From Vibrio agarivorans (GTDB lineage: Bacteria; Pseudomonadota; Gammaproteobacteria; Enterobacterales; Vibrionaceae): a stretch of 64,000 bases of DNA. Shown here in pieces: positions 56,046 to 64,000 of the stretch. Where the stretch lies: assembly GCF_030409635.1 (NCBI RefSeq), contig NZ_JAUFQF010000001.1:868001-932000 (forward strand), in the 5' to 3' direction. Position numbers and translations under genes: made by a program. The number at the start of each line of letters is the position of its first letter. The stretch's first letter is position 1. Below the pieces are notes generated by a model that was not told the DNA's origin, made no database searches, and saw nothing but the letters and a program-made list of their open reading frames with translations.

Positions 56046-56996
56046 TCACAAACAGAGCGCATAAACTCGTCCACACTTTCGAGCTGCTTTTGCATTATTC
56101 ACAGTCTCGACTAGCCCCACTTTTGTGGCTCTTGGTTGTGACAGGTGCTCTAATGCATGCAACCATTGATGCTGGCTCGTCGTTAATCTTTCTAATATCG
56201 CTGGCAAAGAGCCCGGTATTGAACCCTTACCTTCACGAAACTGTCGACCAGTCCAGTCTAACAAAGCTAGATAGTCTGAAAAACGGTAAGGAATAGTCCG
56301 ATGTTGCTTTTCAGCCCCTTGAAACCCCATTAACCCGGCCGCAGTTCTTCTCTTTTGTTTAAGAGCCATAAGTCGACAGCGAATTGACGTGAACGGTGAT
56401 GATTCTGGTGTCATTGCTTCTCCTGAGCGAACTGGATTCAAGTCTACATAAGCCATTGCAGCAACGAGTGCAGCATCATCTAATAAGGCCTGACTTTTAA
56501 AACGGCTTTCCCAAAAATGACCTTTGCAATCATCTTCTTGATTTGCTTTTCGAGCTATAAAATAGTTAAGCTCTTTCATAAACCAACTAAGACTTGAAAG
56601 CCGCTTTCGCCACTGCTCAATGATTGAATAACATGCATGCAGCTCAGACTTTTTTGTTAGCTCATCGCGCAACCAACGCGTCACAAGAGCAGGGATTGCA
56701 TGGAGTTTTCCCCAACGTTCTACGACTTCATGATCAGATAACGTCACTGCTGATTTGTGATCAACATACACCACTAAGTGATAATGATTACTCATCACTG
56801 CATAAGCACAAATCCCGATGCAATAAATCGTTGTGAGTTGCTTAACTCGATCTTCAACCCAACCTCTGCGGTGCTCATAGTTTTTACCAGTCAAGGCATC
56901 CTCTCCACAGAGAAAAGAGCGTCTCACGCATCGAGAAACACAATGATAGTAAGGGGTGGATTTCAGATCGATCAATTGCTTTCGTGCCGTAGTCAT
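56046..56996 (-). CDS. REP-associated tyrosine transposase (RAYT, Y1 family)
   Basis: The 316-aa protein is a Y1 HUH nuclease: the HUH motif is in AYAVMSNHYHLVVY and the likely catalytic Tyr in WFMKELNYFIARKAN, followed by the family GHFWESRFKSQALLDD and AYVDLNPVRSG. ATG 56996 has AGAAGG upstream. It lacks the inverted ends of an IS but is flanked by GGACAGTCC palindromes on both sides, the hallmark of a domesticated RAYT that moves REP-like repeats. Confidence 0.88.
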   Translation of the reverse strand: MTTARKQLIDLKSTPYYHCVSRCVRRSFLCGEDALTGKNYEHRRGWVEDRVKQLTTIYCIGICAYAVMSNHYHLVVYVDHKSAVTLSDHEVVERWGKLHAIPALVTRWLRDELTKKSELHACYSIIEQWRKRLSSLSWFMKELNYFIARKANQEDDCKGHFWESRFKSQALLDDAALVAAMAYVDLNPVRSGEAMTPESSPFTSIRCRLMALKQKRRTAAGLMGFQGAEKQHRTIPYRFSDYLALLDWTGRQFREGKGSIPGSLPAILERLTTSQHQWLHALEHLSQPRATKVGLVETVNNAKAARKCGRVYALCL

Positions 56997-57146
56997 GGTG
57001 TTACCTTCTAAAAGATTGTCACCCAACAAACTGCAATAATCAGCGAATAATATGAATCAAATTTTGTGTGTAACCCCGCATGTTCCAATAAACCTCATAC
57101 TGAGTCGACATTTGATTTGCACTAGAAAAACGACCGCCCCTCCAAA

Positions 57147-57221
57147 GGACAGTCCCATCAAAATATGTCACACTTACTAAACGCATGTCGGGTCTGTCCT
57201 TTCAAATTGGTTGGACTGTCC
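57147..57221. repeat. GGACAGTCC-type repeats, right side of RAYT
   Basis: GGACAGTCC is at 57147-57155 and its reverse complement GGACTGTCC at 57213-57221, with a degenerate GGTCTGTCC at 57191-57199. The last copy is preceded by TTGGTT, mirroring the AAC that follows the left-side units. Confidence 0.7.
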
Positions 57222-57301
57222 TCTATAAATCGCTCGCTCTAACATATCAGGGCGAGTTTTTTCCTCTATTGATTGCTCACGAAAGGGCCCTGTTAAGCTC
57301 C

Positions 57302-57598
57302 CTAGATTAAGGCCGAGATTTTTTTAGCGAGGCTGACGTCTTTTTCTGTAATGCCACCCGCTTCATGAGTGACCAAATCGATCTCTACTTTTTTATAAAC
57401 ATTCGACCATTCTGGGTGGTGGTTCATTTTCTCAGCGATGATCGCCACCTGAGTCATAAAACCAAAAGCACTTATGAAATCAGGAAACACTAACTCTGTG
57501 TGTAGCTTGTCTTGCTGTACCCGCCAAGTTACTGATGACGTATCATTTAGCTTTGATAGGGAACTTTGTAGATCTTCTGATCTTACTTTGTCACTCAT
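57302..57598 (-). CDS. Pterin-4a-carbinolamine dehydratase-like protein
   Basis: The 98-aa protein has the PCD motif [21 protein letters not shown] and the downstream TH-E-AGGIT segment. The enzyme recycles 4a-hydroxy-tetrahydropterin after aromatic amino-acid hydroxylation. It is last in line after folX, folE and folM, which would supply the tetrahydromonapterin it recycles. The hydroxylase gene itself is not in the window. Confidence 0.88.
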   Translation of the reverse strand: MSDKVRSEDLQSSLSKLNDTSSVTWRVQQDKLHTELVFPDFISAFGFMTQVAIIAEKMNHHPEWSNVYKKVEIDLVTHEAGGITEKDVSLAKKISALI

Positions 57599-57812
57599 TA
57601 CTAAACACCTCTTCGTGTAAACACTACGTTCTCAAATCCACCGCATTCAGATCAAATGCCATACATCGTAAGTATTAGTAATGCAAAGTGACTTTGTATA
57701 GTGTTCAGCTTTCTTCACGAAGTTTGAATATCTAATAATTCAGCATTGTTTAGTCAAAAACGACTCTGCATTCCTTTTGCAAATCGAAAAGGGTATTCAC
57801 GCACCTGGGCGT

Positions 57813-58529
57813 TCACTTTAAGTGTCTGCCACCATCAAGGTGTATCGTTCTTCCCGTCATAAAGTCACTCGCAAGCACATACTTGATGGCATCGATCACT
57901 TCTTCAAAGCCTGCCTCTCTGGGAATCAGTGCTTTTTGCAAAGCTTTATCTTTGTACTTCTCATCATCGTTTTCATTGAATTTAAGCATGGCTGGAGAAA
58001 TCGTATTAACCTTCACATCCGGCGCCAACATGGCTGAGAACGAAAGTGTCAAATTATTGAGTGCAGCTTTACTGGCAGCGTAAGCGATGTGTTTTTTACT
58101 GCCTTTTTCCGCGACATAATCACTAATGTGAATGATGTCTGTTCCTTTCTCACTCGATAACAGAAGGTGTTTGAGTGCTAGGTTGACCAAATATGGGACG
58201 GTAGTATGTACCATCATCATTTGATTCATAATTTGTAATGCGTCTTTGCTGGGATTTTCCTTGTCCTCCGGACGCCAGTCGGAGGCGTTATGTATGATAG
58301 CTCTGAGTGTTTTATACTCTTGCCCAACGTAATGAAGAAATGCATCTAGACTGCTTTGTTGATAGAAGTCGACCCATATCAAGTCAGCCCCATTGTCGCG
58401 CAAACCTTGCAGCTGAGGGTACTCACTGCGATAGGTGCCGACGACTCTGTATCCCTCTGATAACAGCTGCTCCGCTAGCGCGAAGCCTAGCCGTTTCCCT
58501 ACCCCAGTGATTAAAATCGTCTCACTCAT
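57813..58529 (-). CDS. folM: Dihydromonapterin reductase FolM
   Basis: The 238-aa short-chain dehydrogenase has the NADPH motif [22 protein letters not shown] and the catalytic Tyr-Lys in [11 protein letters not shown]. FolM reduces dihydromonapterin (and dihydrofolate) to the tetrahydro form. Its start overlaps the folE stop by four bases, so the two are translated together. Confidence 0.9.
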   Translation of the reverse strand: MSETILITGVGKRLGFALAEQLLSEGYRVVGTYRSEYPQLQGLRDNGADLIWVDFYQQSSLDAFLHYVGQEYKTLRAIIHNASDWRPEDKENPSKDALQIMNQMMMVHTTVPYLVNLALKHLLLSSEKGTDIIHISDYVAEKGSKKHIAYAASKAALNNLTLSFSAMLAPDVKVNTISPAMLKFNENDDEKYKDKALQKALIPREAGFEEVIDAIKYVLASDFMTGRTIHLDGGRHLK

Positions 58530-59164
58530 CGTAAAAACTCAGCTCTAGTTTGTGGGTTCGTTTTGAATATACCGCCGAGAGCGGTTGTCGTGGTCTCAGA
58601 GTTCGCATCCATGACGCCTCTTGACTTCACGCAGTAGTGTGTTCCTTTAATCGTCACGGCTACATTTTCGGTTTCAACCAGGGTCTGTAACGCCACCAAG
58701 ATTTGCTGAGTGAGACGCTCTTGAACCTGTGGACGTTGCGCGAAGAATCGGACGATGCGGTTTATTTTAGACAGTCCAAGGATCTTTGACTCGGGGATAT
58801 AAGCTACATGAGCTAATCCATCAATCGTGATGAAGTGGTGTTCACACGTTGATGTCAAATCTATGTCCGATACCTTGACCATCTCGTCAACGGACATCTT
58901 GTTGTCTATCACACTCATTTTAGGGAAGTTGTTGTAGTCGAGCCCAGAGAATATTTCGTGTACATACATCTTAGCGATTCGATGAGGGGTTTCAGCAAGG
59001 CTGTCGTCGGTCAAATCTAGCCCCAAAGTGCTGACCACTTCCGTCAACAACCCTTTTATCCGGTTGTACTTCTCATCGCTGTTCATTTCGCTCGGTAGCA
59101 TCGGGGTTTCTAGCCCTCTTTCGAGCAGGGCATTTCTCACTTTCTCAGCTTCTGTACTTATCAT
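58526..59164 (-). CDS. folE: GTP cyclohydrolase I FolE
   Basis: The 212-aa protein has the FolE zinc and active-site segments [37 protein letters not shown] and [11 protein letters not shown]. It makes dihydroneopterin triphosphate from GTP. It overlaps both folX and folM by four bases, a tightly coupled run. In vibrios a second folE may serve folate; this copy looks dedicated to the pterin cluster. Confidence 0.93.
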   Translation of the reverse strand: MISTEAEKVRNALLERGLETPMLPSEMNSDEKYNRIKGLLTEVVSTLGLDLTDDSLAETPHRIAKMYVHEIFSGLDYNNFPKMSVIDNKMSVDEMVKVSDIDLTSTCEHHFITIDGLAHVAYIPESKILGLSKINRIVRFFAQRPQVQERLTQQILVALQTLVETENVAVTIKGTHYCVKSRGVMDANSETTTTALGGIFKTNPQTRAEFLR

Positions 59165-59553
59165 TTGATGCCTCCCTGCGTAATCTCGTCTTGGTCAGCT
59201 TCATAACTCAAAGTGAGGGAAACGGAGTCGGCAAACCGCAAAGCATGAGGCTTATCAATTCTCACTTGAGCGTACTTCACCCACGGATGAACGATGCAAA
59301 TGCCAAGTACGTCGCTGGTTAACTTTTCTAACAGCAGAAACCGTCCAGTTTCAACATGGTTGATGATACTCTTGCAGATGTTTTTATAATTGAGTGCATT
59401 ATCTACGTCATCTGAGAGACAGAGATTGTTAGCGGGATAATGGATTTCTGCATTGATAACAATGTCTTGCTGCTTGGTCTTTTCCTCTTCATTGAACCCG
59501 ATGTAGGTTCTCAATCGGAGGTTTGTGATGGTAATGATAGCGTTGTGGTTCAT
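59161..59553 (-). CDS. folX: Dihydroneopterin triphosphate 2'-epimerase FolX
   Basis: This 130-aa protein has the DHNA/FolX tunnelling fold ([50 protein letters not shown]). Pairing with folM and folE favours the FolX epimerase, which forms dihydromonapterin triphosphate, over the FolB aldolase. ATG 59553 follows AAAGGACACTGAC. Confidence 0.85.
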   Translation of the reverse strand: MNHNAIITITNLRLRTYIGFNEEEKTKQQDIVINAEIHYPANNLCLSDDVDNALNYKNICKSIINHVETGRFLLLEKLTSDVLGICIVHPWVKYAQVRIDKPHALRFADSVSLTLSYEADQDEITQGGIK

Positions 59554-59663
59554 GTCAGTGTCCTTTCATAGAAGGTACAACCGTTACGTAGTCATTTTAA
59601 AAAAAGATCAATACGACACAGGCGAGCCACAGGTGTGTTAGCCTACTTAGGGCGATGCAAGGT

Positions 59664-60161
59664 CTATGAAAAACGATATTTGAAAACGATAGGCTCCGTT
59701 TTCTGACTCGACTGATCGAAGCGATTCCAGATTTGCTCAAACGGGATATCCAAAACAGGATGACGTTCTTGAGGAGCAAGGTCGACCAACGGTCTAAGAA
59801 CAAAAGCGTACTCGGTGATTTCTCCTCTGGGCAGTTCGATGCCGTCAATAATACCCACCAAGTTGTCATAGAGAAGAATATCGATATCCATCGTGCGTGA
59901 AGCATACTCTTTAGCCTGACGCTGGCGACCACTGTCTGATTCGATTTGGCGTAGAACCTCTGCAAGCTCTGCGACCGTGTGGTCACATTCAAATCCAACG
60001 ACGAGATTTAAAAAGTTGTCTCCTTTGAACCCAACAGGCTCGCAGTCGTAAAAATCGGAAATGCTCAACGGCGCAAAATGACGGTTTAGGGCTTTGAGAG
60101 ATTCTGAGATGTGGTGTTCTCGGTTGATATTACTTCCTATACTCACGTAAACAGACGCCAT
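59664..60161 (-). CDS. folK: Pyrophosphokinase FolK
   Basis: The 165-aa protein is HPPK: VSIGSNINREHHI, the pterin-binding FYDCEPVGFKGDNFLNLVVG and the metal motif RTMDIDILLYDN. It attaches pyrophosphate to hydroxymethyl-dihydropterin in folate synthesis. ATG 60161 has AAAGGAAAAC upstream. It lies upstream of folX-folE-folM with a 110-base gap, so it may or may not share their promoter. Confidence 0.9.
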   Translation of the reverse strand: MASVYVSIGSNINREHHISESLKALNRHFAPLSISDFYDCEPVGFKGDNFLNLVVGFECDHTVAELAEVLRQIESDSGRQRQAKEYASRTMDIDILLYDNLVGIIDGIELPRGEITEYAFVLRPLVDLAPQERHPVLDIPFEQIWNRFDQSSQKTEPIVFKYRFS

Positions 60162-60414
60162 ATTAAGTTTTCCTTTTTTAGCCACTGGCTACGTGTTATC
60201 TCGCCTTAAAGATCACTTCCTTCATCCTGTTATTTTAATTTCTATGCAATACCCTGCGACAATACGACTAGATGAGACAGGCATATTAACCTTAACCCTC
60301 AAACAACAAGTGGAATATCATCGAGTTATGTTAATCTCAACATCAGGTGAACAAAACTAGGAGTGAACATGGTGCGATTCAATTGTACGTGGCGCTGCGG
60401 TCTTGATGGTTAGG

Positions 60415-60843
60415 CTAGCGAGCTGCTCGCTTCCTCTGACGAAAGACACGTAGGCAAAACCCAGCCACCACAAGTGAGGCAAGTATAGGTATCCCCCACA
60501 ATATAAGGGGAAAGGCGCTAGACTCCGGTTGATAGAGAACTTGCTGGCCATATTCAGCCACCAGCTTTTGCTTGATTTCATCTCCGGTAAATCCCTCTTT
60601 CACGAGGCTAAACACCTGCAACTTGAGAGCCTGTGCAGCAGGCTTGTTAGATTCAGTTAAGTTCTCATTTTCGCATTCAGCGCAACGAAGCTCGCTCGCT
60701 ATAGAAATGGCCAGAGCCCGTTGTTGATGAGACTCAAACTCAAACACTTCACTATTGGATGTTTGCTCGTATGCCCAAAGTGACATTGAAACAATCAACA
60801 AAGTTGCACTCAGCAAAACTGCCTGACTCAACCTTAATCTCAC
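60415..60843 (-). CDS. Orphan CcmH/NrfF-like protein
   Basis: The 142-aa protein has a signal segment (AVLLSATLLIVSMSLWAYE), the CcmH motif LRCAECENENLTES with the redox Cys pair, the three-helix domain (DEIKQKLVAEYGQQVLYQPE) and a C-terminal membrane helix ending RQRKRAAR. CcmH takes part in thioether formation of c-type cytochromes. The usual Gln residues (CQNQ) are Glu here. No other ccm or nrf gene is in the window. Confidence 0.75.
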   Translation of the reverse strand: MRLRLSQAVLLSATLLIVSMSLWAYEQTSNSEVFEFESHQQRALAISIASELRCAECENENLTESNKPAAQALKLQVFSLVKEGFTGDEIKQKLVAEYGQQVLYQPESSAFPLILWGIPILASLVVAGFCLRVFRQRKRAAR

Positions 60844-61268
60844 CTACCACCTCAATGGTTCACGTCAAAAGAACCGAAATGACTACTTACTTCTAAAATA
60901 GACCAAAATGATGAATTGGATAAACTTAACTGCTGGCTCAGTGAACTCTCTACAACCAGCTTGCATAGCACAAGTGCATACAGACACATATACTATATAA
61001 ATACACCAACTTAGTGAATATGCTTAACTCCCAGTAACGACATGATACATTTCACCAATTTTGAGCCCAGAAACCAAAGAGAAACACCAATTAAACCTAC
61101 TTTGATAGACAATTACCTTTAGTTAGCAATATGAACCAAGATCTAAATTTTGACCCATTATCCCCATTAAATTAAAGCTTTCTCATTTATGCACCTAGTT
61201 TTTTATTGATTGCTATTTTGGCGTTTATTCAAAACCCAAACTACCAGACAAGGACACTAGGAGTCATT
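60844..61268. other. Gene-free AT-rich stretch before DUF1800 gene
   Basis: This 425-base stretch contains stops in all frames and no RNA gene I recognise. It must hold the promoter of the DUF1800-DUF1501 pair and of the CcmH-like gene. Confidence 0.4.
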
Positions 61269-62771
61269 ATGGAAAATTTGTCTTATAAGCAGGCAGCTCG
61301 CTTCCTCGACCTAGCTACAATGGGGATCCGTGCTGGCGAAGTGGAACAACTCTTAGAGCTAGATGACCGCAATGTTTGGCTCGATAATCAGATAAACCTT
61401 GCCCCAACCTCTCACGTGGAGCGCCTCAACTACCAACTACAAGAGCGCGGGCAAAGCCAGCTCACTCAAGAAATGAGAGTTTGTGCATGGCTTGATCTGA
61501 CCCTTTGGTCTCAAGACCAACTACGCCAACGTATGGCTTACGCGCTAAGTCAAATTGTCGTCGTCAATGACCGAGATGCTCAACTCTCCCCCTATCCTGA
61601 CGGACTAGCCAACTACTACGACCTTCTATCCGAGCACGCTTTTAGTGATTACAAAACCCTTCTTTACCATGTCACTAGGTCGCCCATTATGGGCCATTTC
61701 CTTACTATGGTGGGCAACCTCCCCAAAGCTGAAACAGGCGTTAACCCTGATCAGAACTACGCAAGAGAGTTAATGCAATTGTTCACTATCGGTCTCGAAG
61801 AATTGAACCCAGACGGAACACCTAAGCTAGATGCTGATAGCAATCCTATCCCTACCTATGACGACTCTGATGTCGAAAACATGGCTCGCGTATTTACCGG
61901 TTGGTTTATGACTAACGGCAGCATGATAGAGCCAATGGAGTCGGACGACGTTTATCACGACCAAGATGAAAAGCACATACTGGGAGAAACCCTGCCACAA
62001 GGGCTAACGGCAGAGCAGGATTTAGATGCCGTGCTTGACCTACTCGTCGCCCACCCAAATACAGCACCGTTCGTGAGTCGTTTACTGATCCAGCGATTTG
62101 TCACCTCAAACCCACTGCCTGCCTATGTTGAGCGTGTGGCAGGTGTATTCACACAGAGCAACGGAAACCTGGGAGAAGTCATCAAAGCCATATTGTTAGA
62201 CCCAGAAGTCGAAGCCCAGAACAGCGTAAACAAGGCCAAACTTCGTGAGCCAATCCTCGCTATGACCCATTTCTGCCGTGCCCTTGATTGCAAGCCAGGC
62301 TCAAACGGCAAAGTGACCTACGACGCGCTACTTTATCGTGAGACATTCAATCAATATCCACTTGGTTCGCCTTCCGTATTTAATTTTTATTCACCGGATT
62401 ACAAACCACCGGGTGAGCTAGCCAACAATAATCTTGCCTCTCCTGAGCTAGAAATCATCGACTGGAACCAGACCATAAGAATGAGCAATCTAGCTTGGAA
62501 ACTGGTGCAAGACAATGGCTACAAAACCGGCTCAAACAGCAAGCAAGAGCTCTATCCTACGATCTCCGACTTCACCAATATAGCGGGAGATTACGCAGCA
62601 CTCTCTAGCCTCATTTGTAACCGATTCTTTCATGGTGAAATGCCAATCGATCTTGCGCCTCGCTTAGAAGCACTCTGGAACGCAAAGAGCACCAACAACA
62701 AACCGTATGCCGTCGCACCCATGCTATACCTCGCCTTTGTTTCTGCTGACTTTATGGTACAGGAGTCTTAA
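61269..62771 (+). CDS. DUF1800-family protein
   Basis: The 500-aa protein has the DUF1800 pattern: YKQAARFLDLATMGIRAGEV at the start, RMAYALSQIVVVND, ENYARELMQLFTIG-like NYARELMQLFTIGL, ENMARVFTGW and SPSVFNFYSPDY. No signal peptide is visible. It is paired with a Tat-exported DUF1501 protein two bases downstream, an arrangement widespread in marine bacteria, but neither family has a proven activity. ATG 61269 has AGGAG upstream. Confidence 0.85.
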   Translation: MENLSYKQAARFLDLATMGIRAGEVEQLLELDDRNVWLDNQINLAPTSHVERLNYQLQERGQSQLTQEMRVCAWLDLTLWSQDQLRQRMAYALSQIVVVNDRDAQLSPYPDGLANYYDLLSEHAFSDYKTLLYHVTRSPIMGHFLTMVGNLPKAETGVNPDQNYARELMQLFTIGLEELNPDGTPKLDADSNPIPTYDDSDVENMARVFTGWFMTNGSMIEPMESDDVYHDQDEKHILGETLPQGLTAEQDLDAVLDLLVAHPNTAPFVSRLLIQRFVTSNPLPAYVERVAGVFTQSNGNLGEVIKAILLDPEVEAQNSVNKAKLREPILAMTHFCRALDCKPGSNGKVTYDALLYRETFNQYPLGSPSVFNFYSPDYKPPGELANNNLASPELEIIDWNQTIRMSNLAWKLVQDNGYKTGSNSKQELYPTISDFTNIAGDYAALSSLICNRFFHGEMPIDLAPRLEALWNAKSTNNKPYAVAPMLYLAFVSADFMVQES

Positions 62772-62773
62772 TC

Positions 62774-64000
62774 ATGAAAATTTCACGACGTAACTTCCTT
62801 AAAACAGCCGCCTACTCTGCAGGCGCATCAGCAGTACCACTGAGTCTATCCCTTCCTGCTAGTGCCATGGACGAAGGTGGCCGCGATTACAAAGCCATCG
62901 TCTGCTTATTCCTATACGGCGGCAGCGACTCAATGAACATGGTGGTGCCAGCAAGCGGTTCAAACCGCACCAACTACCAGAATGCCCGCCCCGATATTCA
63001 GCTTTATGATTTCGAAGTTGCTTCAATGCCTGGGTTTAACGATGAGACTGGTCAGCCTCTCACCCTAAACGGTGCGATGCCAAACCTAGCGCAAATGATG
63101 TTAGCAGGGCAAGCGACGACCGTAGTCAATGTCGGCACGCTCCTAGAGCCAACCAACAAAGACAACTATTCGAGTGTCAAACGTTCGCCAAATATCGGAG
63201 CGCACAATAAACAACAACTGGCTTGGCAACGAAGTTGGAGCACATCGGCTTATCACCCTTATGGCTGGGCAGGCATGATGATGGACATACTGGCCTCTGG
63301 TAACGAAACGGTCTCCCCGACTCTTTCGCTTAGTGGCAACGAATGGCTTAATGGTGCCAGTGGTAGTGAGTTGCAGTTATCAAGTGAGGGTATCCGTGCC
63401 ATGTCGCCGCTATCGGTTAACTCGGTAAACAACAACCTGACTAAGTTACTCGACAACAACACGGCCTCAATGTTTGGTCGTGCCTATTTGGATAAGTTCC
63501 ACCAAATCTACGACTTTCAGTCTACGCTAACCAACATCCTTGACCTCTATCCAGAAGACCCAGACATCCCCGCTGGCTATCTGGGAGGCCAGTTTAAAAT
63601 GGTCAAACGTATGATTGAGGCCAGCCAAGATCTTAACCAAGCTAGACAAGTCTATTTTGTCTCATTGGGTGGCTTTGACAACCACAGCAACCAACGAGGC
63701 AAGCACGATGGTTTACTCGGTCAAATCGATACGGTGGTTTCAGCGTTCTACGCTTCATTAGAAAAGAGCGGCCTCACAGACAACGTTGTAACTTTCACCA
63801 TGTCCGATTTCGGTCGTACCATAGAAAATAACAGTAACCGAGGCACTGACCATGGCTGGGGCAGTAACCAAATCGTCGTTGGTGGCGCGGTTAAAGGTGG
63901 AAAAGCGTATGGCCGCTACCCTGAATTTATTAAAGACGGCCCTGATGCGATAGGCAATAAGTTCATACCCACCATAGCCTCTGAACAATACGCAGCAACC
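62774..64000 (+). CDS. DUF1501-family Tat-exported protein, 3' end cut by window
   Basis: ATG 62774 follows AGGAG eight bases upstream; the frame stays open to the window end (409 codons seen). It begins with a Tat signal (ISRRNFLKTAAYSAGASA). The DUF1501 fold, related to the sulfatase/alkaline-phosphatase clan, follows with YGGSDSMNMVVP, VSLGGFDNHSNQ, TMSDFGRTIENNS and TDHGWGSNQIVVGG. Metal-ligand-like Asp and His residues are present. It is co-transcribed with the DUF1800 gene. Confidence 0.87.
   Translation, partial: MKISRRNFLKTAAYSAGASAVPLSLSLPASAMDEGGRDYKAIVCLFLYGGSDSMNMVVPASGSNRTNYQNARPDIQLYDFEVASMPGFNDETGQPLTLNGAMPNLAQMMLAGQATTVVNVGTLLEPTNKDNYSSVKRSPNIGAHNKQQLAWQRSWSTSAYHPYGWAGMMMDILASGNETVSPTLSLSGNEWLNGASGSELQLSSEGIRAMSPLSVNSVNNNLTKLLDNNTASMFGRAYLDKFHQIYDFQSTLTNILDLYPEDPDIPAGYLGGQFKMVKRMIEASQDLNQARQVYFVSLGGFDNHSNQRGKHDGLLGQIDTVVSAFYASLEKSGLTDNVVTFTMSDFGRTIENNSNRGTDHGWGSNQIVVGGAVKGGKAYGRYPEFIKDGPDAIGNKFIPTIASEQYAAT

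Noticed and set aside
59597-59998. 133-codon frame antiparallel-free but overlapping folK on the same strand
   Set aside because: It is an out-of-frame shadow of folK without family similarity.

Overview
The window looks like chromosomal DNA of a marine Vibrio or close relative. The cmoM-mukFEB block with divergent elyC, the integron-type attC sites with higBA and ccdAB cassettes, the BCCT and AbgT transporters and the AT-leaning codon use all fit. This is inferred from gene content only; no database search was possible.

Left part (1-7500): a probable catabolic locus for sulfated, uronate-containing oligosaccharides. It holds a Na+/solute symporter (cut by the window edge), an S1-type sulfatase with CxPxR motif, two GH88 unsaturated uronyl hydrolases, a DJ-1/PfpI protein, an unknown exported protein and a TauE/SafE permease that could export the released sulfur oxyanion. 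From 7700 to 10469 lies an integrase module (tyrosine recombinase, Xis-like protein, small XRE regulator, small unknown gene plus a decayed paralogue) next to tRNA-Gly(TCC).

Middle-left (10700-35200): ordinary chromosomal genes. They include a glutaredoxin, a periplasmic alkyl sulfatase with divergent LysR regulator, a GATase, an outer-membrane barrel protein, a complete ugpBAEC system with its own DeoR regulator and ugpQ, an EamA transporter, a lone ModA, Tat-exported PhoX, a SutR/YdcO divergent pair with two near-identical operators, Acr3, AcpH, a GGDEF protein, L-lactate dehydrogenase and an AbgT transporter.

Variable region (38100-44760): a cluster of integron attC sites without an integron integrase in the window (CALIN-like). 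Nearly all cassettes read on the minus strand: an unknown 314-aa gene, inverted ccdAB, a DUF2971 gene and higBA2. The cluster is interrupted on the left and bounded on the right by two decayed IS91-type elements. The HigB2 toxin and the right-hand IS recombinase are each broken by a single in-frame TAG codon. Two tiny membrane ORFs, the second frameshifted at a T run, sit at the left edge.

Right part (44800-64000): cmoM-mukF-mukE-mukB (SMC-like chromosome organiser), elyC, a MarC relic, a BCCT transporter preceded by an overlapping upstream ORF, a RAYT transposase flanked by short GGACAGTCC palindromes, a pterin cluster (folK, folX, folE, folM, carbinolamine dehydratase) pointing to tetrahydromonapterin synthesis, an orphan CcmH-like protein, and a DUF1800/DUF1501 pair running off the right edge.
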